Below are positions 7,483 to 14,307 of a stretch of DNA of 64,000 nucleotides, piece after piece (the stretch's first letter is position 1; every line of letters begins with the position of its first letter). The stretch comes from Achromobacter spanius. GTDB taxonomy: Bacteria > Pseudomonadota > Gammaproteobacteria > Burkholderiales > Burkholderiaceae_B. Both the position numbers and the translations under genes were made by a program. The stretch lies in assembly GCF_029637605.1 (NCBI RefSeq), contig NZ_CP121261.1:434001-498000 (forward strand), read 5' to 3'. The notes beneath the pieces are model-generated. The model was not told where the DNA came from. It saw only the letters and a program-made list of their open reading frames with translations, and did not search any database.

Positions 7483-8505
7483 TCAGCCGGCTTCTTGCGC
7501 TTCGCGCCAGGCGAGCAGCCGGGCCACGCCTTCAGCCATGCCGACCTTCGGCTGCCAGCCGATGCGCTGGCCAGCCAGGTCGTGGGGAATATGGAACGCG
7601 CCACCCGAGGTCAGGCGCACGGTGCCGGGCGGGTCGGGTTTGATCTCGGGTTGTAGATCGCTCTTGCAGTAGTCGAGCACCAAGCGCACCAGTTCGCCGG
7701 TGGTGATGGGCGCGGGACCCGACACGTTCACCGCCACGTCGGTCGCCGTGCTCTGGAACGCCGCGACGTTGGCGCGCGCCACATCGGAGACGTGTACAAA
7801 GTGCTTGGTGTCGGTGCCGTCGCCCGGCAGTACGGGCCGCTCGCCTTTGCGCACACGGTCGTAGGTTTCCATGATGTACAGCGAGTTGGCGGCGCGGTAG
7901 TGCTGGCGTTCGCCGTAGACGGTGGAGTAGCGCAGCACCACGTAGTCCAGCCCGGACTTCTGGTAGTACTGGCGGCAAAGCTGCTCGCCCATGATCTTGG
8001 ACGCGCCATACAGGATGGCGGCTGGCGGCGCGCCTTCGGAATGGAAGGGGCCGTTCTCGACCAGCGCGCCGGCGATGCCGGTGCCATAGCCATAGACCGC
8101 GTTGGATGAGGCGAAGACGATTTTCCGCACCTTGTTGGCGCGGCAGGCTTCCAGCATGTTCTGCGCGCCGCGGACATTGACGTCCACCGCCTGCCATGGC
8201 GTCTGGGAAAAGCCCAGTGTCATGTAGGCGGCCAGGTGCAGTACGCCGTCCACGCCCTCGGTCGCAGCAAGCAGGTCCGGCAGGCGCATCAGGTCGCCGC
8301 GAACCACTTTCACGCGGGGGTTGTCCTGCAGGTGGGCAATGGCCTCGGGCGTGCCGAATGCAAAATTGTCCAGCAGTATCACTTCTTTCGCGCCGGCGGC
8401 GAGCAAGGCGTCGGCGGTGTGCGAGCCCACCAGGCTGGCGGCGCCAGCGATCAGGATGCGGGAATCGGCCAGAGACAGCGCCGCGCTTTTCTTTTCAGTT
8501 GTCAT
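7483..8505 (-). CDS. NAD-dependent epimerase/dehydratase (extended SDR)
   Basis: 340-residue extended short-chain dehydrogenase related to UDP-sugar and uronate-type epimerases/dehydrogenases. The nucleotide site is modified, RILIAGAASLVGSHTADALL (GxxxxVGSH rather than GxxGxxG). LLDNF gives the acidic residue after strand 2, and YGASK is the catalytic Tyr-Lys pair with SSNAVYG as the Ser region. The C-terminal half binds the substrate (TKHFVHVSDVARANVAAF). It lies 6 bases downstream of the aldehyde dehydrogenase in the same operon. A sugar or sugar acid is a plausible substrate but this is inference. Confidence 0.88.
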   Translation of the reverse strand: MTTEKKSAALSLADSRILIAGAASLVGSHTADALLAAGAKEVILLDNFAFGTPEAIAHLQDNPRVKVVRGDLMRLPDLLAATEGVDGVLHLAAYMTLGFSQTPWQAVDVNVRGAQNMLEACRANKVRKIVFASSNAVYGYGTGIAGALVENGPFHSEGAPPAAILYGASKIMGEQLCRQYYQKSGLDYVVLRYSTVYGERQHYRAANSLYIMETYDRVRKGERPVLPGDGTDTKHFVHVSDVARANVAAFQSTATDVAVNVSGPAPITTGELVRLVLDYCKSDLQPEIKPDPPGTVRLTSGGAFHIPHDLAGQRIGWQPKVGMAEGVARLLAWREAQEAG

Positions 8506-8511
8506 GTTGCT

Positions 8512-9987
8512 TCAAAGTCCCATGGGTTTTTCATGCATGCCCCAGTACAGGCTCTTGACCTGGCTGTACAGGCGCAGGCCGTGCAGGCCCTTTTCGCGCC
8601 CGATGCCGCTGGCCTTGAAGCCGCCGAAGGGTGTGGCAATATGCGATTGCTTGTAGGTGTTGATCCAGATAGAGCCGGCCTCGATCTCGCGGGCCACGCG
8701 CCAGGCGCGGGCATAGTCGCCCGTCCACATGCCGGCGGCCAGGCCGAAGGCGGTGTCGTTGGCCTGGTGGACAACGTCGGTCTCGTCGTCAAAGGGCAGC
8801 GCCACCAGCACGGGGCCGAAAATCTCTTCCTGGCACACGCGGGCCTGGTTGCCCAGCCCGTCTATGACCGTGGGCAGATAGAACCAGCCATTGGCCAGTT
8901 CCACCTGCGTGGGCGGCTCGCCGCCCACCAGCACGCGGCCACCTTCGGCGCGGCCGATATCCACATAACCCGCGACCTTGTCGCGATGCGCGCGAGACAC
9001 CAGCGGCCCCATCTGCGTGGCCGGGTCGTCCGGCAGCCCGACGCGCACTTGCCGCGTGCGTTCCACCAAGGCTTCCATGAAGCGCGGGTAGATGGATTTC
9101 TGCACGAACAGGCGCGAGCCCGCAACGCAGCTCTGGCCCGCCGAACCGAAGATGCCCGAGACCACGCCCGCCACGGCGCGGTCCAGGTCGGCATCGTCGA
9201 ACACAATGTGGGGTGACTTGCCGCCCAGTTCCAGCCCAACCGGAATCAGGCGCTGGCCCGCGATACCGCCAATGGCGCGTCCGGTGTCAGTGCCGCCGGT
9301 GAACGACACCATGCGCACGCCGGGGTGTTTGACCAGCGCCGCGCCCACGTCTTCGCCATGCCCGGGCAGCACGGTCAGCAGGCCTTCTGGCAGCCCGGCT
9401 TCGCCGCAGATGCGCGCCAGTTCCAGGGCCAACTGCGGCGTTTCCTCGGAAGGCTTGAGCAACACGGCATTGCCGGCAGCAAGGGCTGGCGCGGCTTTCT
9501 GCGCCTCGTTCATGATGGGCGAGTTCCACGGCGTAATCGCGGCAACCACCCCAAAGGGCTCAGCCAGCGCCATGGAAAAGTACTCGCCGCGCGGCGAGGT
9601 CATTTCGTTCTGCCAGGTTTCGCATACGGCCGCGTAGTAGCGGAAATGGCCGGCCGCGCTGTCGACCATGTTCAGGCATTCTTTCCAGGGCTTGCCGCTG
9701 TCTTGCATCTGCAGCCGCGCCAAGGGTTCGCGCTCGGCGGCAAGGCGCCGGCCGATTTCGTACAAGGTGGCGGCGCGCTGGTCCGGGCGCAGCTTGCGCC
9801 AGGGCTTATTGTGGAAAGCGTCCCAGGCAATGGCCACGGCCGCGTCCACGTCCTGCGCCGATGCGCGCGTGACGATGCCGGCTATGCTGCCGTCGGCCGG
9901 GTTGATGGAGGTGATGACGGCGTCGCCGTCTTGGCTTTGGCGCCAGTTGGCGCCCAGCCGGAAGGGCTTGCTGCTTGATGCGTCCAT
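8512..9987 (-). CDS. NAD(P)-dependent aldehyde dehydrogenase
   Basis: 491-residue aldehyde dehydrogenase, first gene of the leftward operon. Motifs are ITPWNSPIMNEAQKAAPALA (cofactor entrance), VSFTGGTDTGRAI, catalytic Glu in GLELGGKSPHIVFDDADLD, catalytic Cys (about residue 287) in GQSCVAGSRLFVQ, and QEEIFGPVL. I chose the ATG at 9987; a TTG at 10005 is also open. It oxidises an aldehyde intermediate to an acid, feeding the aldolase and hydroxyacid steps downstream. A divergent LysR gene begins 92 bases away across an AT-rich spacer and is the obvious regulator. Confidence 0.92.
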   Translation of the reverse strand: MDASSSKPFRLGANWRQSQDGDAVITSINPADGSIAGIVTRASAQDVDAAVAIAWDAFHNKPWRKLRPDQRAATLYEIGRRLAAEREPLARLQMQDSGKPWKECLNMVDSAAGHFRYYAAVCETWQNEMTSPRGEYFSMALAEPFGVVAAITPWNSPIMNEAQKAAPALAAGNAVLLKPSEETPQLALELARICGEAGLPEGLLTVLPGHGEDVGAALVKHPGVRMVSFTGGTDTGRAIGGIAGQRLIPVGLELGGKSPHIVFDDADLDRAVAGVVSGIFGSAGQSCVAGSRLFVQKSIYPRFMEALVERTRQVRVGLPDDPATQMGPLVSRAHRDKVAGYVDIGRAEGGRVLVGGEPPTQVELANGWFYLPTVIDGLGNQARVCQEEIFGPVLVALPFDDETDVVHQANDTAFGLAAGMWTGDYARAWRVAREIEAGSIWINTYKQSHIATPFGGFKASGIGREKGLHGLRLYSQVKSLYWGMHEKPMGL

Positions 9988-10005
9988 AACGTCTTTGAGG
10001 GTCAA

Positions 10006-10079
10006 GGGCTTGGGTAGACGTCATCATCGGTCGGTCAATTATTAGACACAAATAGATATTTATTTAATATTCTTAGCCT
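10006..10079. promoter_or_regulatory. Divergent promoter region, LysR / catabolic operon
   Basis: Spacer between the leftward operon and the rightward LysR gene. It is strikingly AT-rich at 10037-10078 compared with its surroundings. LysR proteins normally bind such spacers at T-N11-A dyads. I see no single convincing dyad, so only the region is marked. Confidence 0.4.
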
Positions 10080-11030
10080 ATGGCTATCAATATCAAATAC
10101 CGTCCCCTCAAGGCGTTTCTGCTGGCGGTCGACAGCGGTTCGTTTACGCATGCCGCTAACCAGTTGGGTGTGACGCAGCCCTCGTTCACCGCGCTGATCC
10201 AGGACCTGGAAGAAGTCCTGGGGCTGCGCTTGTTCGAGCGCACCACCCGCAACATCAGCCTGACCAGCGCCGGGCAGGATTTTCATTCGCGCGTGCAACG
10301 CCCCATCGCCGACCTGGAAGAGGCCTACCGCAGCCTTGCCGATTTGGCCGCGGTGCGGCGCGGCAATGTCGCCTTGGGGGCGCTGCCGTCCACCGCGCTG
10401 ACGCTGCTGCCGGCGGCGGTCGGCGCGCTGCGCCTGGCGCATCCGGCGTTGAAGGTGCGCGTGGTGGAGGCGCACAACGACGAACTGCTGGCCATGCTGC
10501 GCACCAACCAGATTGAATTCGCGGTGGCCGCCCAGGCCGATCCGGCTTCCGACCTGAGCTTCACGCCGTTGGGCGAGGACTGCTTTTGCGCGGTTTATCC
10601 GGCGGGGCATCCGCTGGGTGATGTCAAAGGGACGCTGCATTGGCGTGACGTGCTGCGATACGACCTGATCTTGTTATCGCAAGGGTCCAATGCTCGCCAG
10701 CAGTTTGACCGCGCCGTGCGCGACGAAGTAGACGCGCCCGCCACCGCGCTGCGTTACGACGTAACCAACATGGGCACGGCGGCCGGCATGGTGCGGCAGG
10801 GCTTGGGCGTGAGCGTACTGCCCCGTCTGGCGTTGCCAGAGCTGAACCTGTCCGGCTTGCGCTGCGCGCCATTGGGCGATGCTTCGGCACGCCGCTACAT
10901 TGGTTTGCTGCACCGGCGTGACCGCTCGCTGTCGCCTGCCGCGCAGGCCTTGGTGGCGCAGTTGGAAAACGTCATGGCAGGGGTCCTGCCCAGCCTGCTG
11001 CCCTTGCCACCGCTAGGGAAACCGCGTTGA
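10080..11030 (+). CDS. LysR-family transcriptional regulator
   Basis: 316 residues. The N-terminal winged helix-turn-helix reads LKAFLLAVDSGSFTHAANQLGVTQPSFTALIQDLEEVLGLRLFERTT in segments typical of the family, followed by the linker helix and a periplasmic-binding-like effector domain (residues about 95-300; PALKVRVVEAHNDELLAML, GNVALGALPS). It is transcribed away from the aldehyde dehydrogenase operon, the usual arrangement for a regulator that responds to the pathway substrate and represses its own gene. Effector identity cannot be inferred. Confidence 0.93.
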   Translation: MAINIKYRPLKAFLLAVDSGSFTHAANQLGVTQPSFTALIQDLEEVLGLRLFERTTRNISLTSAGQDFHSRVQRPIADLEEAYRSLADLAAVRRGNVALGALPSTALTLLPAAVGALRLAHPALKVRVVEAHNDELLAMLRTNQIEFAVAAQADPASDLSFTPLGEDCFCAVYPAGHPLGDVKGTLHWRDVLRYDLILLSQGSNARQQFDRAVRDEVDAPATALRYDVTNMGTAAGMVRQGLGVSVLPRLALPELNLSGLRCAPLGDASARRYIGLLHRRDRSLSPAAQALVAQLENVMAGVLPSLLPLPPLGKPR

Positions 11031-11161
11031 CCTTGCCGGGCTTTCCGTCAGGGAAGCAGAAATTTTCATGGATGTTGCAGCGGGCCGAGAGCAGCATTCT
11101 TGTGTGCGAAGGGGCAGGATGCCCCCCGCCTGCTACCATGGCCCATCTACAAGGAGCGGTA

Positions 11162-11323
11162 ATGGCTACAAAAGAGAAGTCTTCGACTGGTTTGGCGGCG
11201 TTGGTTGAAAAGGCGCTTCAGCAGAAGAAGCTGGCTGCCGCCACGCAAAAGCCGACGGGATCTTCCCTGTCGAACATGGCGGGACGCAAGCAAATGGGGC
11301 GTCCCGCAGGTCGCAAACGCTGA
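11162..11323 (+). CDS. Small basic hypothetical protein (53 aa)
   Basis: 53 residues; I do not recognise the family. AAGGAG stands 7 bases before the ATG at 11162, a strong ribosome site, which is the main reason to call this a gene rather than noise. The protein is Lys/Ala-rich and helical at the start (TGLAALVEKALQQKKLAAAT) and ends in a basic tail (AGRKQMGRPAGRKR) suggestive of nucleic-acid contact. No cysteine or membrane segment. Its stop lies 1 base from the 3' end of the convergent gspC-like gene. Confidence 0.6.
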   Translation: MATKEKSSTGLAALVEKALQQKKLAAATQKPTGSSLSNMAGRKQMGRPAGRKR

Positions 11324-11324
11324 T

Positions 11325-11768
11325 TCATTTCACCTTGGCAATGCCCGCCGGCGCCTCCAGCGCGGCGGGCGTTGCCAATCGGTTCATTCTTCCCCCTTGT
11401 TCCACCGTCACGGCGTCTACCGTGATATCACGCAGCACGATGCCTGGCGCCACCTCGGCGCCGGTTCGCCATGCCAAGGGCGGGCCACCGTCCACGCTGA
11501 GCACCGCCGCGCCATCCGGGCCGGCCGCGATCAGGCCCAGCACGCTGATCTGCGTGCGCATCACTTCATCCTTGCCAAACCATAACGCCACCGGCGTGTT
11601 GTCGGCCGCGCGCGGCAGGGCCGCCGATACGGCGGGCGGCAGCGCGCCTGGACGCGGGGCCAGCAGGATCGACCCCCACACGCCCACGCCTGCCGCCAAC
11701 GTCAGCACAGCAATAACACGCAGCGCGGCGGGCGCGGAAGGCAGGGAAGGGCGCAAGGAAAGAGGCAT
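11325..11768 (-). CDS. gspC: GspC-like type II secretion inner-membrane protein
   Basis: 147 residues from the ATG at 11768: a short cytoplasmic stretch, one membrane helix (LRVIAVLTLAAGVGVWGSIL), a Pro/Ala linker, then an HR-type periplasmic domain (ISVLGLIAAGPDGAAVLSVD, GIVLRDITVDAVTVEQGG, RMNRLATPAA). This matches the N-terminal and HR domains of GspC, which joins the inner-membrane platform to the GspD secretin; the C-terminal PDZ domain of classical GspC is absent. The frame is open to 11891, but that extension is basic and unlike the family. It stands alone, about 10 kb from gspGHI and on the same strand, and next to a block of exported phosphatases that could be secretion substrates. 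Confidence 0.7.
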   Translation of the reverse strand: MPLSLRPSLPSAPAALRVIAVLTLAAGVGVWGSILLAPRPGALPPAVSAALPRAADNTPVALWFGKDEVMRTQISVLGLIAAGPDGAAVLSVDGGPPLAWRTGAEVAPGIVLRDITVDAVTVEQGGRMNRLATPAALEAPAGIAKVK

Positions 11769-11956
11769 GGGTGTACAGCAGCGGATACGGTAGGGGAAAC
11801 AGGGCAGGGAACGCGCCCGACTATAGCGGGGCAACGTGACAATTACGCGATAGCGCGGCAACGACAGCGCCATGCCGACGCAATGTCGCAATCAATGCCG
11901 CCGCGCAACGCAGCAACCCCCGCCTATTCCCCCCGATTCAGCTTCCCTACAGTTTT

Positions 11957-11963
11957 CTGTCAT
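11957..11963 (+). promoter_or_regulatory. PHO-box half-site-like CTGTCAT upstream of phoX
   Basis: One perfect CTGTCAT, 84 bases before the first PhoX start. A functional PHO box needs a second copy 11 bases away; the flanking heptamers match only weakly, so this is suggestive at best. PhoB control is expected biologically for PhoX and phospholipase genes. Confidence 0.25.
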
Positions 11964-12046
11964 TCCTCCTACACGGCGCGTCTCTAGCATGCGGACACGC
12001 TCAGGTTCAACGCTTGGGCATCCATCCGAACCAACAGGGAAACCGC

Positions 12047-14014
12047 ATGCAAGACATGAATCAAGCCAATCGCCGCCGACTGCTGAAAATGCTGGGGGGC
12101 GCCCCGATGCTGCCGATCGGCGGCGTCAGCATGGCGGCGTTGCTGGCCGGCTGTAATTCAAGCGATGACGATGACGACTCGACCGACACGCCGCCTGACA
12201 CGGGTACGCAGCCGCCCGCCACGGTGACCTTCTCGTCGGCGTCGTTCACGTCCATGCCCGCGCCCACGCTGGCCAACCCGGAACTGATGGCCCGCACCAC
12301 GGTGAGCTCGGCCATGAACCTGGCTTTCAGCGATGGCTCCAAGCGCACGGTCGAACTGGGCTACGAGCCCTTCTTCATCACGGGCGACAACGTGCCTGAC
12401 GGCAAGGGCGGCGTGGCCATCGCCGGCGGTTACTTCAACCTGGCCGGCTCGCCCATCATGGACAACTCGGTGCCGGCACAGGCGCGCCAGTTCTTCTCGA
12501 ACTGTCCGGACGGTACGTCGTTGCTGGCGCTGTCGGCCCCCACCACGGTGCCGGGCGTGGCGGGCAACGCCGTCTATGCGGTGGTGCAGTTCGAATACCA
12601 ATCGATGGACCAGGCCGGCAATGACATGTATGGCTTGCTGCCGTCGCCCATCGCCGTGCTGACGCTGTCGCAAGACCCCAATACCGGCAAGCTCAGCCTG
12701 GTCAAGTACAGCAACGTGGACACCTCGTCGGTGCATGGGCTGTGGATCACCTGCGGCGCCAGCCTGTCGCCGTGGGGCACGCACCTGTCCAGCGAAGAGT
12801 ACGAGCCGGACGCGACCACGGCGGTTGGCTCGGCTTCGTTCCAGGCGTACAGCAACAACGTCTATGGCGATCCCAACAAGGCCAATCCGTACCACTACGG
12901 CCATCTGCCGGAAGTGACCGTGCACCCTGATGGCACCGGCACGATCAAGAAGCACTATTGCATGGGCCGCATCTCGCACGAGCTGGTGCAGGTGATGCCT
13001 GACGAGCGCACCACGCTGATGGGCGACGACGCCACCAATGGCGGCCTGTTCATGTTCGTGGCGGACCGCAAGGCGGACTTGTCGGCCGGCACGCTGTACG
13101 TGGCGAAATGGACGCAGACCTCGGGTACGGGTCCGGGCGCCGGCACGCTGACCTGGATCAAGCTTGGCCACGCCACCAGCGCCGAAGTCAAGGAACTGGC
13201 CGACCAGCTTACCGCCGCCGACATCATGGACGTGCTCACGGCCGACCCCGCCGACGCCTCCTTTACGAAGATCCGCTACAGCGGCCGCGACAACTGGGTC
13301 AAGCTGCAACCGGGCCGCCGCCAGGCCGCGGCCTTTCTGGAAACGCACCGCTACGCGGCGATGGTGGGCGGCTCGCTGGCCTTCACCAAGATGGAAGGCA
13401 CCACCGTCAACATCAAGGACAAGATCCTGTACAGCGCGATGTCGCGTATCGATTCGTCCATGACGGACGGCCTGGTCGCGGGCTTCAAGGTGGAAGCCAA
13501 TTCCGCCGGCGCGGTGTATCAACTGCACTTGCAAGCGGGCCAGGTCGATACCGACGGCGGCGCGATCGACAGCGAATGGGTGCCGGTGGACATGGCCGCC
13601 GTGACCGAGCTGATCGGCAAGCCGCTGGCCACGCCGGATGCGCTGGGCAACACGCACAACGCCGATTTTGTGTCCAACCCCGATAACCTGAAGTTCTCGG
13701 AAAAGCTGCGCACCCTGTTCGTGGGTGAAGACAGCGGCGGCCACGTCAACAACTTCCTGTGGGCCTACAACGTCGATACCAAGGCCTTGTCGCGCCTGCT
13801 GTCGTGCCCGGTGGCGGCGGAGTCCACCGGTTTGCAGGCGGTGGATGAAATCAATGGCTGGACCTACATCATGAGCAACTTCCAGCACCCGGGCGACTGG
13901 GGCAGCGTGCATGCCGTGGTGCGGCCCACGCTGGAACCGCTGATCAAGGCCAATTACAAGGACGGCTTTGGCGCGGCGGTGGGTTACCTGACGGGCGTGA
14001 AGATCGGCGCGTAA
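12047..14014 (+). CDS. PhoX-family alkaline phosphatase (DUF839), Tat lipoprotein
   Basis: 655-residue exported phosphatase of the PhoX family, which uses a calcium/iron cofactor and hydrolyses phosphomonoesters. The N-terminus carries a twin-arginine motif (NRRRLLKMLGG) and a lipobox LLAGC (Cys36), so it should be exported folded and lipidated. An Asp-rich linker (SSDDDDDS) follows. Family signatures are EEYEPDA, HYGHLPEVTVHPDG, the iron-ligand-type Cys305 in HYCMGRISHELVQ, MGDDATNGGLFMFVADRKADL, and STGLQAVDEINGWTYIMSNFQHPGDW. ATG 12047 is chosen over an open TTG at 12014. A close paralogue lies immediately downstream. Confidence 0.92.
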   Translation: MQDMNQANRRRLLKMLGGAPMLPIGGVSMAALLAGCNSSDDDDDSTDTPPDTGTQPPATVTFSSASFTSMPAPTLANPELMARTTVSSAMNLAFSDGSKRTVELGYEPFFITGDNVPDGKGGVAIAGGYFNLAGSPIMDNSVPAQARQFFSNCPDGTSLLALSAPTTVPGVAGNAVYAVVQFEYQSMDQAGNDMYGLLPSPIAVLTLSQDPNTGKLSLVKYSNVDTSSVHGLWITCGASLSPWGTHLSSEEYEPDATTAVGSASFQAYSNNVYGDPNKANPYHYGHLPEVTVHPDGTGTIKKHYCMGRISHELVQVMPDERTTLMGDDATNGGLFMFVADRKADLSAGTLYVAKWTQTSGTGPGAGTLTWIKLGHATSAEVKELADQLTAADIMDVLTADPADASFTKIRYSGRDNWVKLQPGRRQAAAFLETHRYAAMVGGSLAFTKMEGTTVNIKDKILYSAMSRIDSSMTDGLVAGFKVEANSAGAVYQLHLQAGQVDTDGGAIDSEWVPVDMAAVTELIGKPLATPDALGNTHNADFVSNPDNLKFSEKLRTLFVGEDSGGHVNNFLWAYNVDTKALSRLLSCPVAAESTGLQAVDEINGWTYIMSNFQHPGDWGSVHAVVRPTLEPLIKANYKDGFGAAVGYLTGVKIGA

Positions 14015-14054
14015 GCAGGCGCTTGTTGCGTCGGCTTGATGGCTGACGTTGCGG

Positions 14055-14084
14055 CATAGGGGACCGGTACGCCGGTCCCCTATG
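14055..14084 (+). terminator. Hairpin after the first phoX gene
   Basis: Perfect 13-base stem (CATAGGGGACCGG / CCGGTCCCCTATG) with a 4-base loop, starting 41 bases after the stop codon at 14014. No clear T-run follows, so it may be a 3'-end stabiliser or a weak terminator. The remaining gap up to 14307 holds no gene that I can see. Confidence 0.7.
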
Positions 14085-14307
14085 CATTGCGCGCATCGCA
14101 GTACCAACGGGCATCAGTACTTGCGGGAATCATTTCTCAGGTGTAACGCCGGCCATCCCATTGCCGGCTGGCTCCTACACTCGGCGGCGTCAGGCTCGCC
14201 TGATGCGTCTGAGGTGTCTTCCGGCATGCGCGCTGGCGCGCGGTCGCGCGAGGGCAGTGCGTGCATGGCCGGTTCGTTGTTGGGGGTTTGAACCTGGGAG
14301 CGTTCAC

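Noticed and set aside
5546..7672. Long plus-strand open frame of 708 codons opposite the dehydrogenase, RraA-like and Bug genes
   Set aside because: It mirrors three well-recognised minus-strand genes in high-GC DNA, has no family features and is rich in His, Arg, Gln and Gly as antisense frames are.
10005..10005. TTG start for the aldehyde dehydrogenase, six codons upstream
   Set aside because: An ATG at 9987 gives a normal N-terminus and needs no rare start.
11769..11891. N-terminal extension of the GspC-like protein
   Set aside because: The extra 41 residues are Arg/Cys-rich and unlike GspC, and a promoter-like TATAGT on the minus strand near 11820 would place the start downstream of them.
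12158..14107. 649-codon minus-strand frame opposite the first phoX
   Set aside because: Antisense shadow of a clearly coding PhoX gene; the composition is typical of a mirror frame and no domain is visible.
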